Both the position numbers and the translations under genes were made by a program. The notes under the pieces were generated by a model that was not told the origin of the DNA, searched no databases, and saw nothing but the letters and a program-made list of their open reading frames with translations. This document shows positions 1-12,062 of a DNA stretch of 64,000 bases, one piece after another. Origin of the DNA: Hofstenia miamia (Eukaryota; Xenacoelomorpha; Acoela); the NCBI GenBank assembly GCA_004352715.1, contig SCFE01000027.1, positions 1,865,735-1,929,734 on the forward strand, written 5' to 3'. The stretch's first letter is position 1. Each line of letters begins with the position of its first letter.

Positions 1-540
1 TCAGCATCTCTATCTTATCAAGGCAGTCTTTCATGTTTGTTTTCATTGATATCTTACTGGGTTTGATCACTTGTCCCAGAAAGGTAACTTTCTTCTGAGC
101 AAGCATGCATTTGTTGCTGTTAACTCTCAATCCAGCATTCTAGAGTAAATGAAAGGTGTGTTTCAGCTTGTCCAGGTGTTCAGAAAACATGTTAATTGCC
201 ATGAGGATGTCATCAATATATGCTGATATACCAGGCTCCAGAACATTAGAATTATTCTTCAACATTTTTGTCATGTACCTCTGGAAAGTTGCAGGAACAT
301 TGCATAAGCCAAAAGCCATATATTTCCACTTATAGATGCCATAGGGAGTGATAAAAGCAGCCTTTTTAATATCAGATTCTCTCATAGGGAATTGCCAGTA
401 GGCCTTACATAAATCAAGGCACAAGAAGAACTTGTATTTACTGGCATCATAAAGAAGGTCCTCTATTTTGGGAAGAGGATAGACCTCCTTGATGTTAATG
501 TCATTCAACTTACAAAAATCAATGCATAATCTGTACTTAT
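1..540 (-). pseudogene. Gypsy-type reverse transcriptase, partial
   Basis: Minus-strand reading gives the palm of a Ty3/gypsy reverse transcriptase: a YPLPKIEDLL entry motif, a LDLCKAYWQFPM block holding the first catalytic Asp, an AFGLCNVPATFQRYM block, and the YIDDIL catalytic box. The open part is 508-140. The same frame reads upstream to about 540 and, past a TAG near 155, downstream through a GLRVNSNKC / FLGQVI-type connection to base 1, where the window cuts it. It would copy retrotransposon RNA into DNA inside a virus-like particle. It lies 3' of protease and gag on the same strand, as expected for a gag-pol element. The internal stop and flanking decay suggest it is dead. RNase H and the rest of pol would lie left of the window. 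Confidence 0.85.
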
Positions 541-1362
541 CTCTCTGCTTAATAAAGACTGTTGGGGCAGCATAAGGGCTGTTGCTCCCTCATATGATCC
601 TGCTTTCAAGGAGGTCACTCAGAATTCATTCATATTCTTCTTTTAAACTTTCAGGGACTTGCCACACTGGTAATTGAATTGGCTTGTTGGCTTTTGTCTC
701 AATCAAGTGTTCCTTGCCTATGGCCTGGCCCATGCTTATGCCCCCATAGTTAATGACCTCACTTTTTCATTTCAGCAATGAGATCAGCACCTGATGCTCT
801 TCCTCTTGAAGGTGTGGATGTGACTCATTAGTCATTGAGGGAATCTTGACAGTGTGGATAGGTTTGTCCATCTCATGGATCACAGTGAACATGGCTAAGC
901 AATCAGTGGATGCTGTTGTCAATCTCACAGGTACTGCCATGATCTTAAGCTGAGCAGCATTGAGACTTGAATTGGTGACTTAGAACTGTACAGTATTGTA
1001 GCATATGTTTCCCATACTTGACATGACAGAGATCAGGTGATAGATTAAGTCCTTTCAGGCAGCTTCCTTTGGGCCCAGTGATCATCACATTGCCATTATA
1101 TTGTTGGTATGAGAATACAGGGACTCAATTCTAGTAAAGGGCCTCAATGAGCATGGTCTCAGTGAGGTAGAAGCAAATTTCTTCTTCAGGGACTGTAGTC
1201 AACTGAGTTGCCTCATGGTCCTTTATGGAGATCATTGTTTCTGTAATCTATTACACATGAGTTTCATTCAAGGAAGTTGTTTCCCAAAATAATATCATAA
1301 GGCAGAGTGTGATTCAAAGTATCTACTACCACAAGGTCTACTTAGAATAATTTGTTGTTAAC

Positions 1363-1560
1363 TCACATCTCCACATTGCCTACTTTTTCTCTAATTGAGA
1401 TCTTATTTCCAGACACATCAATCAAACTGATGACAGATAGATCCAATGTGTCTTTGCTCATGCACAATGCTGAGCAACACTTGTTGCTAATAATTAAGGC
1501 AGTGGCTCCAGTATCCACTGTCACATGTACTAGACTCCCATTTACAGTAACACGAATCAT
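1363..1560 (-). pseudogene. Retrotransposon aspartic protease
   Basis: A 65-codon minus-strand frame contains VTVDTGATALIISNKCC, the DTGA active-site flap of retropepsin-type proteases, followed by a hydrophobic strand. In gypsy elements this domain cuts the Gag-Pol polyprotein. It sits between gag-like frames (2055-2974) and reverse transcriptase (540-1) on the same strand, the canonical order. The frame is short and separated by stops from the rest of pol, so the reading frame is broken. Stretches 600-1350 and 1570-2050 show only fragmented linker coding on this strand. Confidence 0.75.
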
Positions 1561-2054
1561 GTTCTTTCACATCAGGTGGGTAATTACAAGGATCTCCTGC
1601 AGTTGTTTGGCAGGAGGTGGTGCTCCCTCTAGTTTAACAGTTTGGCATCATCACTGCACTTGTCAGCAGGTTCATCATCAATAATGAATAAATCTCCATC
1701 AGCTAAGATCTGGATCACAGTGCTGCAGGCAGTTTTTACAGATGGCATTTTTGTCCATATCAAAAACACCTGATTGCAGATAAGTCAAACTCTTTCTTGC
1801 CAGGAGCTTGGGAAGTACCTTCCTTGGCTGTGGACCTACTAAGACCAGTGTTGTTTTCAATTCAGTGATATCCTTATCAATTTTATTGTGTTATGTATTA
1901 GATAAACAACACTGATGGCTTTGCAAATAATTATGTGGAGGTCATCTTCCAGATCACACTTTAGTTCCAAGCAGGGACAGATGGATTGTGAAAAACCACT
2001 ACAGATATAAGTAAAAAGACCATGACAAGAGTATTTGGGTGATAAGTTACTTAG

Positions 2055-2974
2055 TCAAAAAAGCCTCTCTACCTGAGTAATATAATTTTGGACATCATTG
2101 CCTTTTCTGAAAGATATGTTGCACAGAAGGGTCTTATATTGATGTTTAATGTGAGGTGTCTTGTAGTGATCTTCAAAGTATACTACCAGTAACTGATAAT
2201 TTGTTTTTGTTTCCTTGTCAAGCATCATGTACTGGTTGTAAGCCTGCAATACAGCAGCATCTTGTGTCTTATAATACTACTTCATAGTTAATTTGAAGAG
2301 AAAGAACCATTTGATGAAAGACTGAGAGACAGTGTTGATTTGACCAGTGAACTTTGGTAGAGCAGAGTGCTATATGAAATACTTGTGGCCTCCACTAGAC
2401 TTAAAAAAAGAACCAATTTAGTGAACCATGGCTGGCCATGTGTTGCAGACCCAATAGGTGCACCAAAGTATGGACTTCTATCAGCAACATGCTCAGAAGC
2501 AGATGGTATAACTGTGGTACTCACAGGAACTGAAGGAATGTGATGCAGTGCCATAGGATGAACAGGCATCACTAGAGTAAACAAAGTTGACACATGAGAA
2601 ACAGAAGATTGAGTGAATATTGGCTCACAGTTTACACTTGTGGTGGGTTGTGTAGCAGACTGAGGAAGAGTAGCATCATCTGAATCATTGGAAGGATGAT
2701 GCTCTCAGTGAGTGGCCAGCATTTGTGTGAATTGGCAGGTTAGTTAATCACTGAAATCATCTAGTGCAGCATGTGTGACATTGTTGTCACAAGTAGGGGG
2801 AGGGGTTGCCTCCTTAGTAGGCGTAAGCTGACTAATCTGAAGTTGCAGCAACATAATTGATTCTAACATTTTCTGTTTCATTCTTTGGAATTTAATGTGC
2901 TGGGCATTGAGCTCTGCTTGTAAAGCCTTAATAAGCCTCTCACCTTCTATTTGCAAGGCAACTTGCTGAGACAA
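2055..2974 (-). pseudogene. Gag-like region of the gypsy element, broken
   Basis: Three minus-strand open stretches (2974-2744, 2593-2288, 2249-2055) form a broken gag. The first is a Gln/Leu/Lys-rich coiled-coil start (residues 1-60). The second is Pro/Ser/Thr-rich linker. The third carries a hydrophilic helix-rich capsid pattern ending in DVQNYITQVERLF, typical of gypsy capsids (Retrotrans_gag-type). Gag would build the particle around the RNA. Frames change between pieces and a stop falls just before 2249. The family call rests mainly on position upstream of protease and reverse transcriptase; the individual pieces are weakly diagnostic. Confidence 0.55.
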
Positions 2975-3735
2975 AGACTCCCAAAGGTGCTCATTCTCAA
3001 TGGCTTGATGATCAAACCAGTGGGGTTAACTGACAAGTTTCATGGACAACCTGGAATTGGCAGAGCATTATGGGTGTTTAGCATTCATCAGTGGTTTAAA
3101 GGAGAAACTTGAGTAGGAGAAGTAGGAAGGAATAAGTTAACTAATGTTCCAATGGTGCAAGGGGTAGCATTCAGGCTATTAACACTTGCACAGGGGACTC
3201 CCACTGAGGGGGACCCAAAAGGAGAACAACAAATAACAGTACAATTACAATACATTTTGTAATAAGAACAAGTAACAAGAATATAACTTTTCTTAGAAGA
3301 ACTATCTCAACAGTTGGGAGAACTGTCAACTGATCAACAATGTAGGTATCAGAACAGAAGCAACATCAACATGGTATAGGTGTGGTAATAAATCCAACAT
3401 GCAAAAGAATAGAAACAACAGAATAAAACCAAAACAAACAAATCAAGAACATTATGTGACACCCTCATTGTGAATACAGGTTACATGACCAGAGTACATC
3501 TCCAAACTTCACTTAGACTGCAGGTAGCATCAGAACTGTTCAGGATCACATCAGGGTCACCATATAGAATCAGTGGCTGGGGACTATAGTGGCATTACTA
3601 AAGAACTAATTGACTCAGCAGAAGGTTGTAAAAGTGACCTTAATAGAGCAGCCATGATTCTAGTGAAATAACAATAATAAATCTAATAAACATTGGCAAT
3701 TGTAACTTGTAACTGTTTAGAGAGATAAGGTGCTA
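2975..3735. other. Spacer between the divergent gypsy halves
   Basis: No coding frame is supported. This is where an LTR and primer-binding site of the minus-strand element would be expected, since gag begins at about 2974 and reads leftwards. I could not identify a TG...CA-bounded repeat or a matching second copy in the window, so an LTR is not claimed. It also separates the minus-strand gag/pol from the plus-strand integrase. Confidence 0.4.
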
Positions 3736-4941
3736 TCTGAGATTATTGCAAAACTAAAAAATGCCAACTTCATTCTTAGTCCTGTTGCCAATCATTACTT
3801 CAGACAATACAATTGGAAGCAAATGGACACTGGCCTACTCTATGCCAGAATACAGAACAGCTGATTAGCAGTCCCCAAGTATTTCCAGTTCAACTTAGTC
3901 CACAAGATCAATGAAAAGGGCCATTCAGGATGTTATAGATAAGTGCACAACCTGCTTACCCTAAGGAGCCAGACATTTTTCAGAACAAAGAGCTGAGTTG
4001 CACACCTGAGCCACTGAACATACTAACAAAGTTGTCCATATGGAAATAGAAAAGCTCTCTCAAGGTGATGCTAATTGATCATTTAACAAAATACGCCCAA
4101 CTCATCCCCCTCAACAGTACCATTGCTGAGGTCATCAGAATGGCATTGTGGAAAGTCTCAACTGCACAGTCATCAAGTTAATCTGAGTTGCCCTTGCCTG
4201 AGCAGAGGGTCAGAACTGGAAATGAGTTATTGAATCAGGGAATATTTTTATAACACTGCATTTCATTCAACCACAAAGGTCAGCCCCTTTAAGGCAATGT
4301 TTGGCCATGAATCAAGTACACCTCTTTCTATTATGTTTCCTGATTACAATGAACCTACTCTGGAAAATTTTGTAAACCACATGTTGCATGAACTCCAGGA
4401 ATTGCACCTTGCTATTTGTAAGAATACTAATCAGTCTGTTGTTCACCAGTGATGGAACTTTAGTGATAAATTATATAGTGAGCCTCATAAACAAGGCAAC
4501 AAAGTGTTTGCCTATTCTCCTTGCCAAATTACTGACACTAACCAGGTATGAAAGCTTGCCATGAACTGGCAAGGTCCATTTACTATAGCTAAAGTGTTAG
4601 ATCACCACAAGTATTTATTAAATAATGGGAGAGTCACCCACTTTCAACAACTCAAGCAAACTGTTAAGGATATTGATAATGTTGTCATCAACCCTAATAG
4701 TGAATTTTCACTCATTGACAATGAAGTAAACAAATTTGAGACTTATGATAACCTCACTGAATATGAGGAAGACAACCTCAATGAGGTTAAGTATGATAGT
4801 AACATTGGTAATAGTAGCAGCATTACCACTACTTGTATTTTGCCTAGACATAGAGTTAGAGACCAAGAGTATTTAGATCATTTAAATACCCAAGATTGGG
4901 AACTCAATTTAATCTCTATGTTTAGTAACCAAGTTGAATAG
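3736..4941 (+). pseudogene. Gypsy-type integrase, decayed
   Basis: Plus-strand conceptual reading across several frames gives an integrase. An LVHKINEKGHSGCYR-like zinc-binding stretch lies near 3900. A catalytic-core strand resembling MLIDHLTKYAQLIPL follows at about 4065-4110, then an NGIVESLN segment near 4140. A YNTAFHSTTKVSPFKAMFG block lies at 4250-4310, and the open 126-codon end (4561-4941) begins WQGPFTIAKVLDHHKYLL, the GPF/Y-type C-terminal module. Integrase would join element cDNA to host DNA. Frameshifts and stops make it non-functional. It points away from the gag/protease/RT half to its left, so the two cannot be one collinear transcript. Confidence 0.75.
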
Positions 4942-4999
4942 ATGAAATGAATGGAAAATCAGCTGCCCACCAGAAGACATGTCCAGTGACAACTCAACT

Positions 5000-6440
5000 C
5001 ACAAGATGAACTGAGGAGATGAGAAGTATCCCCATGCTGAGCAGATGAAGGCACATCATGGAACCAAGGGAGGATGCATGCAGAGGACTCAGAAAGCAGA
5101 CAGTGCCACTACTTGGGGAGACAACATTCTCCTTGGGAGCAGACCTCAGATGACTATGCAGGGAGAAAACACTCTCTGCAGGAACCCAAGGAGTCTAGTA
5201 AGTAAGTAAGAGTGCCTTTTGCTAATATTAGTGCTAATGTAAGTAATCCCCAACCATCCCACAGTGACTTGATAACCCCCTCTAGTCCTAGTCCTTTGTT
5301 ACATGCTTCTACAAGTATATGATTGAAGAAGACTGAAGAATGACAGAAGAAAACATCCAAAGTTGGAGATGAGATACTCCACTCATACTTTATCACAACC
5401 CCTAAAGCCATTAGTTTCATGTGTGATAACTTGTCAGAGGAAACAAAGAATAAACTAAAATGGACATACAACACTAAGTCATTAGCCTGTTCAATAGATT
5501 TTATCCTGTTTGTTATTGATGCTGAGCACAGGCTGAAAATTAACACAATAATTTGTTACAATTCAAAGATGCATTGCAGACTAAAGAGGCCCTACTTGAG
5601 GAGTACTGTCCACACAATGTTTGATGAGGACTTTAACCTTACCCACTTGTGCCACCTCCTTAACAGCAAAAAGTCAATCCAAAAGTTTGAGTGCATTAAC
5701 ATTGACTTTGAGAATCTTCTCATTATTTACTTTTTCCACATAGGTGAAGTGAACCAACCCAAGATTATCAAGAAGATTGAAATTGCATACCAGCTTGCAA
5801 ATGTTGAGAACATCTGCCTCACTATGTTCCTGAAGGAAGAATACCAGAGCAGGTTGAAAACCTCCACTTTCAAATGGATAATTTCACAATTCTGTATAGC
5901 AACTATTATTAGCCAGTGAGCATGTATCACACAAACATCATCTTGATAACAAAGCTGATCTACACCAATCTCTTGCTTTGCAAAAGAATCCCCACACATC
6001 TCCTCACTGTTGACACAAGAATCATCATTGATGCTGCTGTCCATTCTCAGACTCTTGAGTCGTCTCTTATACACATCTCTGGCTTAGCCAAAGTTACTGA
6101 CATCCACGTCAGTTTCACTTTCTCTCAGACACAGCCACCCTTGGCAAGATCAATGAAATTTGGATGTTGCTAAAAGCAGACAGGAGCCCTGAAACTGAGT
6201 GTTCTACTATTAAGATTCTCAGCCTGAACTCACAGTGCTAAAGATCAGTAGAGTGACTCCTCATACTGTGGATATCCTATATCTCACAGGATCAACAAAA
6301 CTTTGCAGAGAAGTTATTCTCTGAGAAATTCACTCCAGCCATCCAATCTTGTGGAGCCATCTGGATCCTTTTGATTTTTCTGACTAATGATCCCCAGCTT
6401 CAGGTATTTCTTGACCAATGTGCATGAAAGAAGTTAGCAA
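5000..6440 (+). pseudogene. Unrecognised decayed reading frame, first part
   Basis: Downstream of the integrase the plus strand keeps a coding-like texture: an open stretch at 5419-5919 (166 codons) and another at 5916-6173 in an overlapping frame, then broken reading to 6440. The 5419 frame is rich in Ile, Lys, Asn and Cys and has no motif I recognise. The piece from 5916 contains Thr/Ser-rich and hydrophobic runs. Position 3' of integrase would suit an additional ORF of a large gypsy element, but sequence alone does not show this. Arginine is coded almost only by AGA/AGG because CpG is absent. Confidence 0.35.
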
Positions 6441-6442
6441 AG

Positions 6443-7186
6443 TTGTGCAAACATGAACTAGCAATTTGTCCTGTGGCCTGGAAAGTGAAAAATTGGCTGC
6501 TGCATTCATGCTCTTTACTAGCATCCCCTGGCAAAACAAAGAAAGCAATGGAGTGTTTTGAGAAATACTATGCAAGATTGATAGGAACCAGCAGTCCCCT
6601 AGGGCACTTGCTGCCACAAATGATCATAAATCATCTCAGCATCATGTTTTCAGACCTCAATATCTTCTCAGACACCCTCAAAAAGTACATCTGGGGAGCC
6701 ATGGCTGAAACTAAGTTTCAATCACTCAATTCTGAGTATGCTCTGCTCTGCATGAGTCATCTTATCTGTCAAGAGCCCAGGTCTACACAGCAGTTCTTGG
6801 AGCTTGTTAATTATTACAACATTCACACTAAAACTGAAATTCCATTCAATCTAGAGAAGATGAACTACCCTGAGAGCAGCTACAATAAGATAGCAGAGAC
6901 CAGAAGGCATGCAGCTAAAGATGGCAAAGTTATCCTGCTCATAGTTATTGAGCAAATGATGTGCTCCCCAGACCAATTCTACTATGAAGAAGAGCTGTTG
7001 TCTTCATCAGCCATTGAAGTATCACCTGGCACCAATGCTCTCATTGAGGCCATCATTTTACAGAAATTTTCTAGAGCCACAACCTCCCCTGTCCCCATGC
7101 CTGCCTGGTCCATTACTGAAGATGAGCACATACTCACCATTGAACACTGTCCTGAAGAGTTCAGTGAAAAGCTCACTATAGCCTAA
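6443..7186 (+). pseudogene. Unrecognised 247-codon frame in the CpG-free block
   Basis: This is the longest open frame of the block. The predicted protein is mostly helical in character, with a Cys-containing start and a central stretch LVNYYNIHTKTEIPFNLEK. An acidic, Ser-rich region near residue 190 (YYEEELLSSS) is followed by a Pro/Thr linker. I see no catalytic motif, signal peptide or membrane span and do not recognise a family. The start is arbitrary: coding-like sequence continues both upstream (6200-6440) and downstream past the TAA (to about 8090), so this is probably one surviving window of a longer broken gene. It could be an extra ORF of the retroelement or an independent gene of the foreign block. 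Confidence 0.35.
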
Positions 7187-8350
7187 CATGTAATTGAAAG
7201 TAACCATGATAACAATATCCTGGGCCTGATGAAGTAGTGCCTCACAGAGATGTTCACAAAGGAAGAGCTAGTGCTTCTACAATTGCCTGAATGACAAATA
7301 GCCTTGGATGTTGAATGCACTATGGCTTGATTATGTATTTCCTCTACTTAGGCCAATAAACTCCACAAAAATGGATTAAGGAGCACCTTTTGGGACTTGA
7401 TCAAAGATGCTAAAATCAACTACCCTGTCTTGATTAGGACCACCACACTCAAGAAAAAGGTTGAGTTTGAACAGATTGAGACTAACACCAAGAAAACAAT
7501 CTGCTCTGTATACCTCCACCATGCCTCATGACACTGCTAATCTTAGCATCTTTGAGAGTGAAGAAGGGATGCTGAAAGGTGTTGCCCACTTGTCTGATAA
7601 AATCAACTATGTATCTACTGCAGCAGAGATCACTAAAGCAATGCAGATGAAAGAATACAAAGAAACCAGGGACACCTTAATAGAAGGCACAATCCTGAGC
7701 ACATTTATATTAATGGCAAATTATACACCAAGGATAATTTTCAAAAAAGGCAGCTGATCTCAATGCAACTTCAGAAGATCCACAATAAGATCACATCATT
7801 AGACCCATGCATCCTCATATTGTTCCAAGCTTTGGGAGATATGATGTGGATTAACAATGTCAAGACAATAACTTGCTACTATGATGTTACAAAAAGAATC
7901 AAGATAATTACTATGCTGAGGGCCAAGATAAATCATCTGGAAAAGATGACTCTCCAACAGATCAACAAGTATTGCTCACTCTTTATGGATACAGACACAC
8001 TCATGACTCTCATGATTGCCTTGAAAGGTCTCCAGCTCTACAAGCAATTCTATAACACATTTACAAGGAGACTCAACAACTTATGAAGAAATTGCCTGAT
8101 CAGCTCTTGCCTACCTGAAATCAAGTTTTTCTGCCTATGTAACAGAGCCATCACTCAATGAGAAACCTTAATGCAGATTACCTAAGTATGCTGAAATCTT
8201 GTCTGGGAATAATGTCCTTGCTATTGAAGTGGTGGAGGCAACACAAAAGTTGTTATCAGGTCACACTGTCCAACTGTTACCACAAACTTAACCTTGCAAT
8301 GGGGGCATGTAGAGTCACTCAGGGCCCCTATTTTAATTATTTCTGATTAT
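7187..8350 (+). pseudogene. Unrecognised decayed reading frame, last part
   Basis: Two open stretches, 7461-7757 and 7763-8086, continue the texture of the preceding frame after stops and at least one frameshift. The shifted frame near 7700 reads HIYINGKLYTKDNF before joining the 7763 frame, showing that the break is a small indel. The second stretch is helix-rich (Lys, Ile, Thr, Leu) with no known motif. Coding texture ends by about 8350. No function can be given. Confidence 0.3.
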
Positions 8351-11300
8351 CTTGGCACTCTAGTTTAGTGATTATGTTATCATGACAAAATGATTGTTGC
8401 TATCAATGTATTATTGTTTAATTCTTTGCATTTTCAAGTGCAGTTTTACAATTATTTTATTATTTGTCTCCTTGATCTGAGTCATACATGTTATTGCTCA
8501 TTTACTTTGTGAGGGAATTTCATGCAACATTTTGTAAAAATGTAACAGGTAATAATTTGATGAAATTGTTATAAATACATGAGAGAACTGCAGTGATTGC
8601 ATAATATAATTTTTCTCACTTCAATTGTGTTTGATCTTTTTTTATTTATTTATATGCTAACCCCTTTTACCCTTTTAGGTTGTTATGGATTTTTGTATAG
8701 TAAATCTTGTTTAAAATCTGGTGACAATTTCAGAGTTACTCCACAAGTGTCTGGGGCAACAACTAGCCCCTTAACAGTAGGCAGCCCAAATTGTGGTCAC
8801 TTTAGGTTACAGCTATGTGTATGTGTAGGGAATAACATCTTTTAATTTGATCATTTCATTTTGTACATGCATTTAATAACAACACACTGCAAATATAATA
8901 TGCCATTTGTAAATGTGATTGCATGGTAATTATGTGCATTTTGTTTTATTATTTATTTACATGAGCTAAATTGTTTATTTGAGCTAGAAATTAATACTTG
9001 AGACATGCAATTAGCACCTTGGTGCTAGAATGAGGGTCTCTCTCTCTACAATGGTAGCCTCTGCAACCTTTGATGTTAACTCTTGAGTTTCTCAATACCA
9101 CTGGAGTAGCCAGAGCTCACATATGATTCTACATTATGCAATGGCATATAAGCACACATTTTTGACAGTGTGGTTTCCATATTCATTCATGGCATTTTCA
9201 TTAAAACAAATCTAGTTTAATAAATTCATTAAATTGTCATATGTTTTTGAGTAAGCTCCAAATAACTTCTTGCAGTATTTCAAGTTGAATGTTTATGGCT
9301 ATAAAAAGCTTAAAGTGGTATATCCTTTTATGAAAACTAATTTCATTTGGTTTTTACCTAGTAGTTATTTGATGTAAATAAAGAAGAGTTTTGGAAATGT
9401 TTAGCTTCTCATAACATAAAGACAATATTGTGTTGACCCCATGATTACCCATTGCATAAGTCAAAACAAATACAAAGTCTATAATTTGTGAATTCTATGA
9501 GGATAAAATATGATTTTAGCACCTTTTGTTGGATACTATTCTCAATGAAATATTATCAAAGGGGCTTACCTTTGTCCCTAGAAAGCTCACATTCTATAAT
9601 AAATCATTTTACATTTGTTGGCTTAAATATTTTGTAGTCCTGAAATCTTTTCCTAATGCAATGAATGCAAAATCTATTGGAGATTCATAAAGGTCTTTTT
9701 CACTTAGTTAGTCTTCCAGGTAAAATCAGATAAAGGTTGATGAACTGGCACTAGTTGACCATAAGGCATATGCAGAGCTTTAGTCAAGAGTATACACAGG
9801 TATCCACTGTAGGCTTTCCACCTAAAATTTTCTACTACCCAGATAACAATTTTGGTTGATTTAACATTGTTTATAGTTGTTTCATACTTTTGGTTGTTGC
9901 AGCAATCACTAACATCTTAATAACAACTATAGTGAGCAGATGCTTCCCAAATAATACTCACTTTGTTATTTATATTACTAGACCATTTTATATAAAAAAG
10001 GATTTGCAAAACCTTTTTTGAAATTTTTAATTTGTGAAAAATTATAATATACCAGATAGTGAATTTTCAAAATAATTTATTCATGAATATTTGGGCACCT
10101 TGATATTGAATGTTAAATAGAATAAGTGAATTAAATAGAAGAGATTTTTCACAACTTAAGATAGTACTATTTCAAAATTTTGGTTAATTTTAAATTTTTA
10201 ATAGCATTAAATTTGTAAATCTATTATAATTAAGTTGGATGGCTTTTGACCAAAATGATTCTTAACAGACATTTAAAAATTTGAATTGATCAACTAACTG
10301 AAAAAAATACTAGTGAATGATCTGTAAGTGATTTTAGTCTTTTCATTGAACTACCAAATAATTATTTACCCAAAAATCCTAAGCTGTAAAGACTTCATTG
10401 TCAATAAAATTTTAGTAGAGTTTAGTTCATTCTTTAATCATATTAATTTTATTCAGATACTTTAATGAATTCAAGTTGCTAAATATCTTTGTGGCAATGG
10501 TGGTAGTGTGATAGCATGATGGGCATTCACTGTGCCAAAGAAGATCAGTTAATTAACATCTTATTAAACTTAACTTATGCATTAATACTTATCTAAGAAT
10601 TACTAGATGCTGAATTTGGACTGCAAAAATTTAATGATTGATGATTAATGCAAATGTTCTTAAATATGAACTAAGACTTATTTTATATGTTATTTACTTA
10701 TTTAATTAATTATCAATCTGATGCCTGTGTGTTCAATGAAGGAAGATAAGTTCATCAGTGAAGAATTTCTGGATATTTGTTAACCAATGTTAAATTAGTA
10801 TTAAATTACTAAACAAGGAGATGAAATATCTATAGTATGTTTATACTCTAATTGTTAATTGATATTATTTTGCTTAGTGTTCAATGCATTAATTCTGTGT
10901 ATTAATTTGATAATCATGTTAACTGCAAACATCAGAGTGAGAGAGCATTGAAGTGATTCATCTGCTGTAGGGAACATTGCACTGCTTTGGTGAGAGACAT
11001 TTGATTCAGCAGAACATATTAAACCTAAACACAACAATGTCAGTTAATAGCATAACTTGTGGATATATTACAGATATATTTGTTTACATGCAATATATAC
11101 TAACAACTTGGGTTTACTACTACTGATAATTAATTAGATGAAACAGTTACTCTAAAGAACAGTAATTTATAATGGAAATAAATAGAGTTTTCAATTTGTT
11201 TGTAATTTTTAGTGCACTTAATTCTAAAAAAAACTTTCACAGATTAACTTAAAGTCTGAAATATTGAATGTACCATGGCTATCATAAACCTGATGTTATG

Positions 11301-11395
11301 GAAAAATCTGAGACAGTTTTGGATTTAGGGTGTTACTTTCAGTAGGAATCAACTAATTTTTTTTAAAAAAATGAAAAAAATATTTTTATTATATT
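8351..11395. other. AT-rich non-coding tail of the CpG-free block
   Basis: There are no supported genes. The sequence is AT-rich with short poly-A/T runs and, over its whole length, no CG dinucleotide until 11,397. I saw no terminal repeat, splice-flanked exon or RNA gene. A run of T and A homopolymers at 11,355-11,390 marks the edge where composition changes. Confidence 0.6.
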
Positions 11396-12060
11396 ACGCG
11401 CCTAATATTTATGACTTAATTTCTAAACATTCTGCAATTAGACTAATTTTCCTTACTAATATTTATAATGATTTTAAAATTTAGTATTGTTTTGCAGTAA
11501 AACTTTTGCTTTTGATTGTTTTTCAAAAAGTATATTTGTGCAAATATTTATGATTTTTTTCAACTTAGTCCTAATTCAAATTCTTTGTTATCTATGCAAA
11601 ACGAAACAGATTAACATCTCGCTACTCTGCAATTCTTTTAAGTTACAAAAGTAACAAACATTTTAGAATATTATTTTTTTGCAATTTTTGTGGCATATTT
11701 TACTTTGATTAATGTTTCTAGATGAATTCTGACCGAATTTCTTAAAATTTTCATACTGACAGCTCATTTCAAAGGGCTTAATTTAATTCAAACCGATACC
11801 TTTTTGGAGGAAAATTTAGATTTCCGTATATTTTTCACTGCTTACATCAGTCAACTTTGTTGATTTTTAACAATGGTTATTAATTAATAACGTATATTTT
11901 GATTGTCATATTTTGATCTTTGAGGCTGTATATCTACATTTACATATGCTAGCAACAAGATCTATTTTGTCAAGCTCAATGTCTATTAAATATCTTATTT
12001 CGGGTTGACAGTTTACTAATAAAGTTACCAGTTACTTATTTGAGGTTGCCGCGCAGATTA
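11396..12060. other. AT-rich DNA right of the CpG boundary
   Basis: No gene is visible. CG dinucleotides appear at normal density (for example near 11,602, 11,620, 11,733 and 11,824). The segment ends at the poly-G tract. Confidence 0.5.
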
Positions 12061-12062
12061 CA

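Larger units (their letters stand above)
1..11395. other. Near CpG-free compositional block
   Basis: Reading every line, I find CG only near 1552, 2822, 4094, 6061 and 6107 in this stretch. The next CG pairs are at 11,397 and 11,399, and from about 11,600 they occur many times per kilobase. The depletion covers coding-like retroelement sequence (1-8350) and AT-rich non-coding DNA (8350-11,395) alike, so it is regional and not a codon-use effect. The rest of the window, including its transposons, is not depleted. The block is therefore compositionally foreign to its neighbour: an insertion from another genome, a chimeric join, or a segment with a very different methylation and deamination history. 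Confidence 0.9.

Noticed and set aside
5154-5546. 130-codon minus-strand frame in the CpG-free block
   Set aside because: It overlaps the better plus-strand coding texture and has no motif; probably a shadow.
6443-7186. Viral nucleoprotein or other endogenous viral gene
   Set aside because: Helical character and position invited the idea, but I see no family-specific motif.
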